Counted from the stretch's first letter, positions 54,017 through 61,660 are shown. The stretch: 64,000 nucleotides of DNA from an uncultured Lachnospiraceae bacterium (GCA_910583605.1 CAJTXN010000002.1:124001-188000), one strand, 5' to 3'. Notes: a model not told the origin generated them from the sequence alone. Made by a program: numbers and translations.

Positions 54017-54784
54017 ATGGATGTGAGTAAAAAAACAAAAATAACGATAGCCATCATTTCGTTAATCTTAATTTTTGTAAACGGAGCTTTGGTTATTAAA
54101 CTATCGCTGGAGGATAGAAATATGAACATTCCCGCTGCAGAAAATAATACGGGTGACAAATTGCAGACAGAGACTGTTCCCGGTATCCGGGTAACCTGTG
54201 CGGAAGGGTTTTATTATGAGCCGCTTTCCGAAGAGATAAAGGTGAAAATATCCGGAAAGTCTTTTCGGGAAAATGATCTTATTGATTATAGTGATTTAAG
54301 ACTGGTGACGGTCCGGTATATCGGCTTTGACGATATGGAGCATGAAGGCATGCTGATCGTAAATGTTCAGGTAGCGGATGATGTGGCGGCTATTTTTAAG
54401 GATTTATATGATGCACGATACCCGATTGAAAAAATCCTTCTGATTGATGAGTATAATGCGGATGATGAGGCATCTATGGCAGACAATAACACATCTGCAT
54501 TTTGTTTCCGGCAGATTGACGGACAGGAGACCATATCCGATCACAGCTATGGAATAGCCGTTGATATCAATCCTTTATATAATCCTTATGTCCGCTCAGG
54601 GTTTGGAGAACGGAATGTGCTACCGGTAAATGCCGGAACATATGCGGACAGAACCGTGGATTTTCCTCATAAAATAGTACCCGGTGATGTGTGTTATAAT
54701 GCATTTGTCAGCCGTGGATGGAAATGGGGAGGAGAATGGGATTCTCCAAAAGATTATCAGCATTTTTATAAAGAAATATACTGA
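54017..54784 (+). CDS. M15 family peptidase, secreted or membrane-anchored
   Basis: Zinc peptidase of the M15 (LD/DD-carboxypeptidase or endolysin-like) family, 255 aa. A single hydrophobic segment at about residues 8-28 anchors or exports it. After a spacer of about 120 residues comes the metal site SDHSYGIAVDINPLYN (His and Asp ligands). This is followed by WKWGGEWDSPKDYQHFYK, with the catalytic Asp and third ligand His. It should trim peptidoglycan peptides; the exact bond is not certain. The start lacks a strong binding site; an in-frame GTG at 54023 is the alternative. It lies nine bases after thrS. Confidence 0.9.
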   Translation: MDVSKKTKITIAIISLILIFVNGALVIKLSLEDRNMNIPAAENNTGDKLQTETVPGIRVTCAEGFYYEPLSEEIKVKISGKSFRENDLIDYSDLRLVTVRYIGFDDMEHEGMLIVNVQVADDVAAIFKDLYDARYPIEKILLIDEYNADDEASMADNNTSAFCFRQIDGQETISDHSYGIAVDINPLYNPYVRSGFGERNVLPVNAGTYADRTVDFPHKIVPGDVCYNAFVSRGWKWGGEWDSPKDYQHFYKEIY

Positions 54785-54869
54785 AAGTTTGATTCATGCA
54801 TATCCTTAAATCCTTTGGAACATAATATTTTTGTAACCATAAACAGGATTCACCAGGAGGTAAGGAATT

Positions 54870-55193
54870 ATGCCGATATTAAATTGTACGGTAGGAAATT
54901 GTCATTATAATAAGGATAATTTGTGCTGCTTGGACAGTATTAAGGTGGAAGGTGATAACGCAAAAGTATCAAATGATACTGCCTGCGGAAGTTTTAAGGA
55001 GCGTTCCCGGGATAGTTATACCAGTGCCGTAGAAACATGCGGATGTCCTACCAGCACATCGGATATTGACTGTAAGGCAGTGCATTGTAATTATAATGAT
55101 GAATGTAAGTGCAGAGCCGGTCATATTCAGGTATCCGGGCCGAATTCCCATGAGTGTTGTGATACGGAGTGTTCAACATTTACGGACAAATAG
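54870..55193 (+). CDS. DUF1540 protein with two cysteine-rich modules
   Basis: A 107-aa protein with two copies of the DUF1540 module, each with a C-x4-N...C...C...C pattern: VGNCHYNKDNLCCLDSIKV ending DTACGSF, and AVHCNYNDECKCRAGHIQV ending DTECSTF. The motif is thought to bind metal and is frequent in anaerobic Clostridia; function is unknown. AGGAGG precedes the ATG. Monocistronic, closed by a strong terminator. Confidence 0.92.
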   Translation: MPILNCTVGNCHYNKDNLCCLDSIKVEGDNAKVSNDTACGSFKERSRDSYTSAVETCGCPTSTSDIDCKAVHCNYNDECKCRAGHIQVSGPNSHECCDTECSTFTDK

Positions 55194-55207
55194 TTAATTT
55201 GTAAAAT

Positions 55208-55253
55208 GAAATGCGATAAGGGCAGTTTTGTTCCTCTATCGCATTTCTTTTTA
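55208..55253 (+). terminator. Intrinsic terminator after the DUF1540 gene
   Basis: An 11-bp perfect stem GAAATGCGATA (55208-55218 with 55237-55247) followed by T5. Confidence 0.9.
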
Positions 55254-55287
55254 TTTATTGACTTTTTGATTGAACTGCCGGATGAAA

Positions 55288-55473
55288 TTATTTTACGTTT
55301 TCAGGTCCGGTTTTGTTTTTTTCGGTTTTTACCGGATATCCGTTACCCTGGATATCAGTGGTAATATCATTTGGGTTCCAGTCATTATTCCGTATGGAGC
55401 GGTTTGTGGCGCCGGCTTCATAGGCGCCGTTGGGAATGGTATTTACGGGATTATCTTTTTCTGCTTTTTTCAT
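55288..55473 (-). CDS. Small hydrophilic protein of unknown function
   Basis: 61 residues, rich in Asn, Gly and Lys, without membrane segment or cysteines. AAAGGAGG lies at the right distance ahead of its ATG, which makes it a credible gene despite its size. The Asn-rich middle (NRSIRNNDWNPNDI) recalls small clostridial proteins without assigned function. It is convergent with the DUF1540 gene and divergent from infC. Confidence 0.6.
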   Translation of the reverse strand: MKKAEKDNPVNTIPNGAYEAGATNRSIRNNDWNPNDITTDIQGNGYPVKTEKNKTGPENVK

Positions 55474-55556
55474 GGAATTGCCTCCTTTTTCCTGATACTT
55501 TAGTATGCTCCGTCAGCAGAAATATTATGAAGTGATATATTGGAATAAAAAAGATA

Positions 55557-55585
55557 TTGACAATATAAATAAATGATGGTAGAAT
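55557..55585 (+). promoter_or_regulatory. Promoter of infC-rpmI-rplT
   Basis: TTGACA at 55557-55562, 17 bases, TAGAAT at 55580-55585, giving a leader of about 150 bases. Confidence 0.85.
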
Positions 55586-55591
55586 ATCAGA

Positions 55592-55727
55592 GTTGTAAAT
55601 AAATGAAGCAGAGTATCCACTCTCACCGTGGCACGCTTGAGTGACCAATGGTTAATATTTCAGGATTGTGTGGCAGTCTGTGGAATTGCCGTTTGAAAGT
55701 GGATAGTCTGACTATCCACTTTTTTTA
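55592..55727 (+). ncRNA. infC leader attenuator (L20-leader type)
   Basis: The leader ends in an 11-bp terminator (55696-55706 with 55712-55722) and a T run. The left arm AGTGGATA can instead pair with TATCCACT at 55614-55621, an exact second copy of the right arm sequence, giving a mutually exclusive antiterminator. In other Firmicutes such leaders let ribosomal protein L20 repress its own operon. L20 binding is inferred from the operon content. Confidence 0.82.
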
Positions 55728-55742
55728 TGGAGGTGCACTACT

Positions 55743-56249
55743 ATTAGCGAATTAAATATTAACGAACAGATTAGAGACAAAGAAATTCGTTTGATTGGAG
55801 AAGAAGGTGAACAACTGGGTATCATGTCTGCCAGAGATGCCATGAAGCTGGCAAGAGAGGCCGGACTTGATTTGGTGAAGATTGCTCCGACAGCAAAGCC
55901 GCCGGTCTGCAAGATTATCGATTATGGCAAGTACAAGTATGAATTGGCCAGAAAAGAAAAAGAAGCCAAAAAGAAACAGAAAGTAATCGATGTGAAAGAA
56001 GTACGTTTGTCACCAAATATCGAAGAAAACGATATGAAAACAAAAGCTAATATGGCTAGGAAGTTCCTGGAAAAAGGTGATAAGGTTAAGGTTACACTGC
56101 GCTTTAGAGGAAGAGAGATGGCTCATATGGGCAGCAGCAAGCATGTACTGGATGATTTTGCTGAATTGCTTTCCGATATAGCTGTTATTGACAAACCTGC
56201 CAAGTTAGAAGGCAGAAGTATGCAGATGTTTTTAACTGAAAAACGATAA
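55743..56249 (+). CDS. infC: Translation initiation factor IF-3, ATT start
   Basis: Binds the 30S subunit and proofreads initiation. The conserved N-terminal sequence SELNINEQIRDKEIRLI is encoded upstream of the first ATG (55791), so translation must begin earlier. ATT at 55743 has GGAGGTG seven bases ahead and gives 168 aa. Rare start codons on infC are known elsewhere and let IF-3 limit its own synthesis. Other marks: LDLVKIAPTAKPPVCKI, DYGKYKYE and KVKVTLRFRGREMAH. First gene of the infC-rpmI-rplT operon. Confidence 0.95.
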   Translation: MSELNINEQIRDKEIRLIGEEGEQLGIMSARDAMKLAREAGLDLVKIAPTAKPPVCKIIDYGKYKYELARKEKEAKKKQKVIDVKEVRLSPNIEENDMKTKANMARKFLEKGDKVKVTLRFRGREMAHMGSSKHVLDDFAELLSDIAVIDKPAKLEGRSMQMFLTEKR

Positions 56250-56307
56250 TCGTTTATTATTGTTTATTAGATGTTAAAAAATAGATGAATTTAAGGAGGA
56301 CGTAATA

Positions 56308-56505
56308 ATGCCAAAAATGAAGACAAGCAGAGCAGCTGCAAAACGTTTCAAAAAAACAGGTACTGGAAAATTAAAGAGAATGAAAGCTTATAAGAGCCAC
56401 ATTCTTACAAAGAAGACAGCTAAGAGAAAGAGAAATCTCAGAAAAGCTACTATTACTGATGTGACAAACGTTAAGAATATGAAGAAGATTTTACCTTATT
56501 TATAG
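56308..56505 (+). CDS. rpmI: 50S ribosomal protein L35
   Basis: 65-residue basic protein of the large subunit: MPKMKTSRAAAKRFKKTGTG, then SHILTKKTAKRKRNLRK, the L35 signature. AAGGAGG precedes the ATG. Standard position between infC and rplT. Confidence 0.98.
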   Translation: MPKMKTSRAAAKRFKKTGTGKLKRMKAYKSHILTKKTAKRKRNLRKATITDVTNVKNMKKILPYL

Positions 56506-56533
56506 GATGAAATAATATAGGAGGATAACGGAA

Positions 56534-56890
56534 ATGGCTAGAATAAAAGGCGGAATGAACGCTAAAAAGAGACATAACAGAGTATTAAAGCTTGCAAAAG
56601 GTTACAGAGGAGCCAGGTCAAAGCAGTACAGAGTAGCAAAACAGTCGGTTATGAGAGCTTTAACAACTGCTTATGCAGGCAGAAAGCAGAGAAAAAGACA
56701 GTTCAGACAGTTATGGATTGCAAGAATCAATGCGGCTGCAAGAATGAATGGTTTATCATACAGCAAGTTTATGTATGGATTAAAGGTTGCAGGCGTTGAT
56801 TTGAACAGAAAGATTTTATCTGACATGGCAATTAACGATGCAGAAGGATTTGCTAAGTTAGCTGAACTTGCAAAATCTAAAATTGCATAG
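56534..56890 (+). CDS. rplT: 50S ribosomal protein L20
   Basis: 118-residue early-assembly protein: RIKGGMNAKKRHNRVLKLAKG, RKRQFRQLWIARINAA and NGLSYSKFMYGL. It is the likely repressor of its own operon through the leader at 55592-55727. A terminator follows, and after it the composition drops to a very AT-rich accessory island. Confidence 0.98.
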   Translation: MARIKGGMNAKKRHNRVLKLAKGYRGARSKQYRVAKQSVMRALTTAYAGRKQRKRQFRQLWIARINAAARMNGLSYSKFMYGLKVAGVDLNRKILSDMAINDAEGFAKLAELAKSKIA

Positions 56891-56947
56891 GAATTTAATA
56901 GTTAAGAGAACATAAAGTGAAAAATCGCTGATTGGGAAACTGATATG

Positions 56948-57003
56948 ATACCTCTAAAGTATACAGATAAAATATAAAAATCTGTTACTTTGGAGGTATT
57001 TTT
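56948..57003 (+). terminator. Intrinsic terminator after rplT
   Basis: ATACCTC-AAAGTA-ACAGAT arms pair over about 19 bp with one G-T pair and one bulge (56948-56968 with 56980-56999), ending in T5. It could instead be an end of the decayed element that begins just after it. Confidence 0.7.
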
Positions 57004-57004
57004 C

Positions 57005-57199
57005 ATGTTAAGATCAAAACACTCACCTGAATTTAGAGCTATGGTATCGCAAGAATATATTGATTTGGCAGGTTCTGCTAACTTTCTTGCGGCTAAGTAT
57101 GGTATAGGGTGTTCCACATTAAAAGGATAGGCTCGTAAAGAAATGGCAATTGAAACAGATGAGAAAACCGCACTTCTTTGGTTAGAGTCGCAAAAATAA
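57005..57199 (+). pseudogene. Remnant of an IS3-type transposase OrfA
   Basis: 41 codons encode a helix-turn-helix start like IS3-family OrfA (SPEFRAMVSQEYIDLAGSAN, FLAAKYGIGCSTLKG), then a TAG at 57128 where Trp is expected. Reading through gives ARKEMAIETDEKTALLWLES and another stop. No OrfB follows. The gene is dead. Confidence 0.65.
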
Positions 57200-57307
57200 A
57201 GGAATCTTATTATGTCTGAAAATGTATAGAAATATGAAAATTGGTGTGCCATAACAGAATCGGACTATGTAACTACTCTTAAAGGGGGTTAAGAATTAGC
57301 GGATTCC

Positions 57308-57821
57308 TTAGACATATTCAATTTTTTCTTTTTTAATGGGTGCATTGGCTACCTTGAAAATAATCTCGTCAACGCAGTTCCTATATTTGCCTTGCTGTAT
57401 GAGATGATTTTTCAGCTCCACAAGGCTATGTAAAAGTAATGTTCTTTCTTGGCTTCATTATATATAACAGTAATTCGTCTTACAAAGGTACAAAACTTAT
57501 GTAGCAGGAATGGCACAATAGAGTTGATTTTACGCTGAAAGCCTTGTCCAATAACAGTAGGTTGCTCGGCATATGTATAGTAATTGTTTTTTCCGAATCT
57601 TATAGGCTTGTCCTTTGCTGTAAACCACCCATCCAAAAGCCTATAAATAGCGGCTGTTCAGGCGATTTTTGGAAATGGAACATTTCTGCTGCTCGCTTTT
57701 TTATTCTTTCTAGCACACGTTTCTCCATAGCCAAGCGGAGCAAAGCGTAGTCTGCAGTTGAAAAGGCATCGTACATCAGTAGGAGTATTCTTGATGACAA
57801 AATTAAACGAATGTTACGCAA
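57308..57821 (-). pseudogene. Frameshifted gene of unknown family
   Basis: Three reading frames join into one plausible protein. ADYALLRLAMEKRVLERIKK and FHFQKSPEQPLFIGF come first, then after a shift near 57625 WFTAKDKPIRFGKNNYYTYA and IGQGFQRKINSIVPFLLHKF, and after a second shift near 57420 LKNHLIQQGKYRNCVDEIIF and KVANAPIKKEKIEYV before a TAA at 57308-57310. The family is not recognised; the tail resembles proteins carried on clostridial mobile elements. The exact start is unknown. Confidence 0.5.
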
Positions 57822-57926
57822 GGATGTGGAACGGGGAGCAGTTTCAAAAAAATAACCTAAAAGGTATGAAAAAGTCTTTGATATTTTGTTTCTGGATTAT
57901 ATGATATATTCATTTTGGAAAATATG

Positions 57927-57953
57927 TTGACAAATTAAATAGTTATATATAAT
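57927..57953 (+). promoter_or_regulatory. Candidate promoter of the first lipoprotein/anchor pair
   Basis: AATATGTTGACAAA with TTGACA at 57927-57932 and TATAAT at 57948-57953, spacer 15. The same block recurs ahead of the second pair at 59290. Confidence 0.5.
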
Positions 57954-57982
57954 CCTAAAGATTAATTTGATGGAGGTTAATT

Positions 57983-58411
57983 ATGAAGAGAAGATTTATT
58001 GCATCTATTTTTATGGTATTTATTGTTGCTAGTATGTTTGCTGGATGTAGTTCAGAGGAGAAAGGAAATATAAGAGGAAGTTATTATAGGTTGGAAAATA
58101 ATCATAATAATTATTATATCAAGATTTATTCAAGTGGAAGAGTGAATTGTAAAAATGTATATCTTGGAGTTTTGTTAGGAAGTCAAGGATGTTATTTAAC
58201 AGGGGAAGGAACAGGAGAGGCATCACAATATAAAACGACCACACAGGCAGCATATTATCATTTGAAATTAAAAACTAAAAATTATAAAGTTAGAAATTAT
58301 AAGGGTACAATTATTGACGATGGAGAAATATTAGGAAAATCATTGTTTTCTGCTAGTTTAAGTAAGGATTGTAAAGTAATAACTCGTAATTCAATGAAAT
58401 ACAAAAAATAA
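57983..58411 (+). CDS. Lipoprotein of unknown function, copy 1 (gene A1)
   Basis: 142 aa with a signal peptide ending in the lipobox FAGC (about Cys21). The mature part begins SSEEKGNIRGSYYRLENN and includes YYIKIYSSGRVNCKNVYLG, YLTGEGTGE and a C-terminal CKVITRNSMKYKK. The fold appears beta-rich and no family is recognised. It is very AT-rich and shares this with the copy at 59347-59775, to which it is about two-thirds identical by eye. The second gene of the pair follows 13 bases later. GGAGG precedes the ATG. Surface location is expected; function unknown. Confidence 0.78.
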   Translation: MKRRFIASIFMVFIVASMFAGCSSEEKGNIRGSYYRLENNHNNYYIKIYSSGRVNCKNVYLGVLLGSQGCYLTGEGTGEASQYKTTTQAAYYHLKLKTKNYKVRNYKGTIIDDGEILGKSLFSASLSKDCKVITRNSMKYKK

Positions 58412-58424
58412 AGGAGAAGAATAA

Positions 58425-58847
58425 TTGAAAAAGAAATTACATATATTTGTTTTGACAATGTTATTTTTTGCGGTAGCTGTTGGAATCTTTTTATATGTTT
58501 GGAATAATAAAGAAGATATTGATATTTATGGAACCTATGTTTCGGAACAAAATAAATTATCCATTGAAATATCAAACAAAGTTATTTCTATTATTGAGAC
58601 TGAACAGGGTTATCTACAAGATTATTTGTATTCTACATTATATAATGATAATATGGATAAAAGGGGATTTGAGAATTATGTAGAAAATTTTATAGAAAAC
58701 ATGAAAAATGGTATAGAATATGAGAGAGATTTGGATACATTTTATTTTTGGCCGGTAGAGAGGGATGCTGCTAATTTTAGTATTACTTTGCTGGAAGATG
58801 ATAGTATTTCTTTTTTGAATAAAATATACGAAAAAGCAAATAAGTGA
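58425..58847 (+). CDS. Membrane-anchored protein of unknown function, copy 1 (gene B1)
   Basis: 140 aa from a TTG start behind AAAGGAG. One N-terminal membrane helix (about residues 5-25, FVLTMLFFAVAVGIFLYV) and an extracellular domain: IYGTYVSEQNKLSIEI, YLYSTLYNDNMDKRGFENYV, FYFWPVERDAANFSI, ISFLNKIYEK. Homologous to the protein at 59785-60213 and to the dead copy between them. The family is unknown. It sits directly after the lipoprotein gene, so the two products probably act together outside the membrane. Confidence 0.75.
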   Translation: MKKKLHIFVLTMLFFAVAVGIFLYVWNNKEDIDIYGTYVSEQNKLSIEISNKVISIIETEQGYLQDYLYSTLYNDNMDKRGFENYVENFIENMKNGIEYERDLDTFYFWPVERDAANFSITLLEDDSISFLNKIYEKANK

Positions 58848-58869
58848 TAATATAGGTATAAAAATTATT

Positions 58870-59244
58870 ATGAAAAAAGACATATAATTGCAGTTGTAAT
58901 AATTATTTTCCTGGCAGTTGTTGGGATATCAGCCTTTATGATACAATGGGAAGAGTATAAAAACATCAATGTTATATATTACAGAAAACCAGAAAGATTA
59001 TCTCTATCAATGTATTTATAACAAGATGTTTAATGAAAATATGGATAAAGAAGCTTTTAAACATTTTGTTTAGCGGTCGATTGCCAACATGAAACAAGGA
59101 GTGGAGTATGTAGAATGTACGGATTTGTTACGTTTTTAGCCAGTAGAAGAGGATGCGGTAAATTTCTGAATAGAATTACTGGACAAACATAGTATTTTTT
59201 AAAATAAGATTTATAATAAAAAGTTTGCGAAAACAGAGAAATAA
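58870..59244 (+). pseudogene. Decayed copy of the membrane-anchored protein (gene B)
   Basis: An N-terminal membrane helix (IAVVIIIFLAVVGISAF) is readable only in a shifted frame. The rest reads ITENQKDYLYQCIYNKMFNE, stop, IANMKQGVEYV, stop, PVEEDAV, stop, almost the same as gene B2 but with at least three stop codons and a frameshift. No lipoprotein partner gene precedes it. Confidence 0.85.
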
Positions 59245-59278
59245 TTAAAATAATATAAAGTTTATTGATTTGAATAAG
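58974..59278 (+). repeat. Direct repeat, copy 1
   Basis: About 305 bases nearly identical to 59940-60247, covering the 3' part of gene B and its downstream sequence through TTTATTGATTTGAATAAG. This copy carries the inactivating mutations. Confidence 0.9.
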
Positions 59279-59289
59279 TAAAAAATATG

Positions 59290-59315
59290 TTGACAAAAAA
59301 AATAGAACATATAAT
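59290..59315 (+). promoter_or_regulatory. Candidate promoter of the second lipoprotein/anchor pair
   Basis: AAATATGTTGACAAA with TTGACA at 59290-59295 and TATAAT at 59310-59315, spacer 14, like the block at 57927. Confidence 0.5.
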
Positions 59316-59346
59316 TAATAAAAAATAAAGAAATGGGGTATATCAT

Positions 59347-59775
59347 ATGAAAAAGAGATTGTTTGCATGCATTATGTCTGTTGTTTTGCTTGCAAGTTTA
59401 TTTTCAGGATGTAATTCTAGTGAGAAAAGAAAAATTCAAGGAAGCTATTATAGATTAGAAAATAATCATAAAAATTATTATATTAAGATATTTTCTAGCG
59501 GCAGAGTTTCATGTAAAAATGTATATCTTGGGATTTTATGGGGAGGACAAAGTTTTTATTTAACAGGAACTGGAACGGGAAATGCTGAAAAATATAGGGT
59601 AACGACGAAAGAGGCGTATTATAATTTAACATTAACTACTTCGGATTATAAATTAAGAAATTATAGGGGGCAGATAATTGGAGATGGTAAAGATTTGGGA
59701 GAAGATGAGTTTAGTGTTAGTTTAAGTGAAAATTGTAAAGTAATAACTAAAAATGCAATTAAGTATAGGAAGTAG
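59347..59775 (+). CDS. Lipoprotein of unknown function, copy 2 (gene A2)
   Basis: 142 aa, same length as gene A1, with signal peptide and lipobox FSGC (Cys21). The mature sequence shares GSYYRLENNHKNYYIKIFSS, GRVSCKNVYLG, YLTGTGTG and CKVITKNAIKYRK with the first copy. The differences are spread along the chain, showing that both copies have been kept under selection for some time after duplication. Family unknown. It has its own promoter-like block and its partner gene follows nine bases later. Confidence 0.78.
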   Translation: MKKRLFACIMSVVLLASLFSGCNSSEKRKIQGSYYRLENNHKNYYIKIFSSGRVSCKNVYLGILWGGQSFYLTGTGTGNAEKYRVTTKEAYYNLTLTTSDYKLRNYRGQIIGDGKDLGEDEFSVSLSENCKVITKNAIKYRK

Positions 59776-59784
59776 TGGAAAAGA

Positions 59785-60213
59785 ATGAAAAAGAAAATAT
59801 GTATCTTAATTTTAATTATATTCTTATTTGGAACAGGTATTTTTATGTACATATATTTTCAGCCAAAAGCAAAATCTTATGAAGGTATCTATTATTCCGA
59901 AAGCAATGAAGTAACAATAAAAATTATGGATGGAATGATATATATTACAGAAAACCAGAAAGATTATCTATATCAATGTATTTATAACAGGATGTTTAAT
60001 GAAAATATGGATAAAGAAGCTTTTGAACATTTTGTTCAGCGGTCGGTTGCCAACATGAAACAAGGAGTGGAGTATGTAGAACGTATAGATTTGTTGCGTT
60101 TTTGGCCGGTAGAAGAGGATGCGGCAAATTTCAGAATAGAATTACTGGACAACCATAGTATTTCTTTTTTTAATAAGATTTATAATAAAAAGTTTGCGAA
60201 AACAGAGAGATAA
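59785..60213 (+). CDS. Membrane-anchored protein of unknown function, copy 2 (gene B2)
   Basis: 142 aa with one N-terminal helix (CILILIIFLFGTGIFMYIY) and an extracellular domain: YEGIYYSESNEVTIKIMDG, YLYQCIYNRMFNENMDKEAF, LLRFWPVEEDAANFRIEL, ISFFNKIYNKKF. It matches gene B1 in layout and the dead copy almost base for base over its 3' end. Family unknown. The downstream 34 bases end the repeat at 60247, exactly where the sequence turns GC-rich. Confidence 0.76.
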   Translation: MKKKICILILIIFLFGTGIFMYIYFQPKAKSYEGIYYSESNEVTIKIMDGMIYITENQKDYLYQCIYNRMFNENMDKEAFEHFVQRSVANMKQGVEYVERIDLLRFWPVEEDAANFRIELLDNHSISFFNKIYNKKFAKTER

Positions 60214-60247
60214 TTAAAATAATATAAAGTTTATTGATTTGAATAAG
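59940..60247 (+). repeat. Direct repeat, copy 2
   Basis: Partner of 58974-59278. The match stops at GAATAAG (60247), beyond which the sequence belongs to the GC-rich element. Confidence 0.9.
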
Positions 60248-60288
60248 GGCAAATGTCAAGAGTAAATGCGAAAAAAATATAAAAAATT

Positions 60289-61332
60289 TTAAGCGGGCCC
60301 CAAAATAGCCGATAAATGCGCCTGAAATAGCCGATCCGCGGTCATGTAGCCGAGGATTTTCCGCGGGTAGTTATTGATCCAGACGGTGACGGCCTCGATC
60401 ACTTCGTCGGCGATCTCGTCAAAGTTTGTCCCCTTCGGCAGCCAGCGCCGGATCATCTTGTTGAGGTTTTCGTTGCTGCCGCGCTCGTATGAGCTGTACG
60501 GGTGGCAGTAGTAGAGCTTAGTCCGGGAGCCGTCGCCCAGAGCGCTGCGCTCCATGCTGGGGCAGTCGGCAAACTCGCTCCCATTGTCCACGGTGATTGT
60601 CTGGAATACCAGAGGGAATTTGTCGCCCCACTCACGCTCCAGATTGTCGAGAGCTTGCACCACGCTGGCCGCGCTTTTGTCTGGGAGCTTGGCCGTGATT
60701 TCTTCGCGGGTGAGCCGTTCGGTGAGCACCAGAATGGCAGCCTTGCCCGGTCTGGCACTTACAACGGTGTCCATTTCCCAGTGCCCGAAGGTGGATCGCT
60801 CGTCGATTTCCTCCGGGCGCTTTTCTATGCTCTCACCCTTCGGCGGGCGTTTCTGCGCCTTAACTTTATGATATGCGCGTTTTTTATCACCTTTTTGGGG
60901 GAGGCTGCTATTCGTGAGCCGCAGAAAAACGCCCTTTTCTATGTAACTGTATAGGGTATTGACGCTGATCGAAGTCTTGAAGCTCATTCCGTTGGCCTCG
61001 ATTTCGCCCAGAACGGCAGCAGGCGAGAGCTTGTCGTCAGCGATCCGGTGTTCGATATACTCGGCCAGCTCGTGATCCTTGCCGAGCTTTATGTCCGCGC
61101 CCTTCGCCGCGAGATTGGCGCGGTATTTCATTTCGCCGAGGTCTGAGCTGTACCGGGTTTCTTCTGTGTAGTCGCTGTTCCGGTGCTGATACTCTCCGCG
61201 CTTCTTTTCGCGGTATATTGTGGAAATGTGGACGCCGAGGATCTCCGCGATCTCTTTCGGTGTCTTTTTGTCCCTTAAATGGGCCTCCATGCGGAGCCGA
61301 TCGGTTTTGCTTAAATGTTTGAAGCGTCTCAT
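60289..61332 (-). CDS. IS30 family transposase
   Basis: 347-aa DDE recombinase. An N-terminal helix-turn-helix (MRRFKHLSKTDRLRMEAHLR, IAEILGVHISTIYREKKRG) is followed by the catalytic core: HWEMDTVV (first Asp), ITVDNGSEF (second Asp) and YERGSNENLNKMIRR (Glu). All three residues are present, so it may be active. AGGAGGTAAACC precedes the ATG. I could not find matching terminal inverted repeats on both sides, so the ends of an insertion sequence are not defined; it may be a stand-alone phage-borne gene. GC content is far higher than in the chromosome to the left. Confidence 0.92.
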   Translation of the reverse strand: MRRFKHLSKTDRLRMEAHLRDKKTPKEIAEILGVHISTIYREKKRGEYQHRNSDYTEETRYSSDLGEMKYRANLAAKGADIKLGKDHELAEYIEHRIADDKLSPAAVLGEIEANGMSFKTSISVNTLYSYIEKGVFLRLTNSSLPQKGDKKRAYHKVKAQKRPPKGESIEKRPEEIDERSTFGHWEMDTVVSARPGKAAILVLTERLTREEITAKLPDKSAASVVQALDNLEREWGDKFPLVFQTITVDNGSEFADCPSMERSALGDGSRTKLYYCHPYSSYERGSNENLNKMIRRWLPKGTNFDEIADEVIEAVTVWINNYPRKILGYMTADRLFQAHLSAILGPA

Positions 61333-61349
61333 GGTTTACCTCCTGAAAA

Positions 61350-61380
61350 TAAGAAAAGGGGACGGCCGAAGCCGCCCCTC
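61350..61380 (-). terminator. Intrinsic terminator with TTCG loop, minus strand
   Basis: On the minus strand AGGGGCGGC-TTCG-GCCG(T)CCCCT is followed by TTTCTT. It separates the XRE gene at 61400 from the transposase gene, so these are not one transcript. Confidence 0.82.
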
Positions 61381-61399
61381 CATAATGTTTGTTGGTGCC

Positions 61400-61660
61400 T
61401 TATTGTTCGTATTCTGCCAGTAGCTCGGACGTTTCCGTGTCGGTCACAATGTCCGTGAGCTTGCAGCTTAGAGCCTTACAGATCCGCAGCAGGGTGGACA
61501 GCTGCGCCTTGCTGATGTCCCGGACTCCTTGCTCGTAATTCTGATATACTCGGACGTTTACGCCTGCCGCTTTTGCAAGCTGCGACTGAGAGAGGCCAGC
61601 AGCCTGCCTAAGCCTTTGCAGGTTATCGTTTTTATAATTTACCTTTACCGTGATCTCCAT
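61400..61660 (-). CDS. XRE family transcriptional regulator
   Basis: 86-aa Cro/C1-type DNA-binding protein. The helix-turn-helix reads LRQAAGLSQSQLAKAAGVNV then VRVYQNYEQGVRDISKAQLS, with LLRICKALSCKLTDIV closing the domain. AAGGAGG precedes the ATG. It is probably a repressor of the prophage-like element; the perfect dyad at 61938-61961 is a candidate binding site. A terminator follows. Confidence 0.9.
   Translation of the reverse strand: MEITVKVNYKNDNLQRLRQAAGLSQSQLAKAAGVNVRVYQNYEQGVRDISKAQLSTLLRICKALSCKLTDIVTDTETSELLAEYEQ

Noticed and set aside
60502..60954. A 150-codon plus-strand frame opposite the transposase
   Set aside because: Shadow frame in GC-rich DNA; the transposase with all DDE residues is on the other strand.
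60248..61400. Complete IS30 element with terminal inverted repeats
   Set aside because: The transposase is intact, but I could not find matching inverted repeats or a target duplication, so no element ends are claimed.
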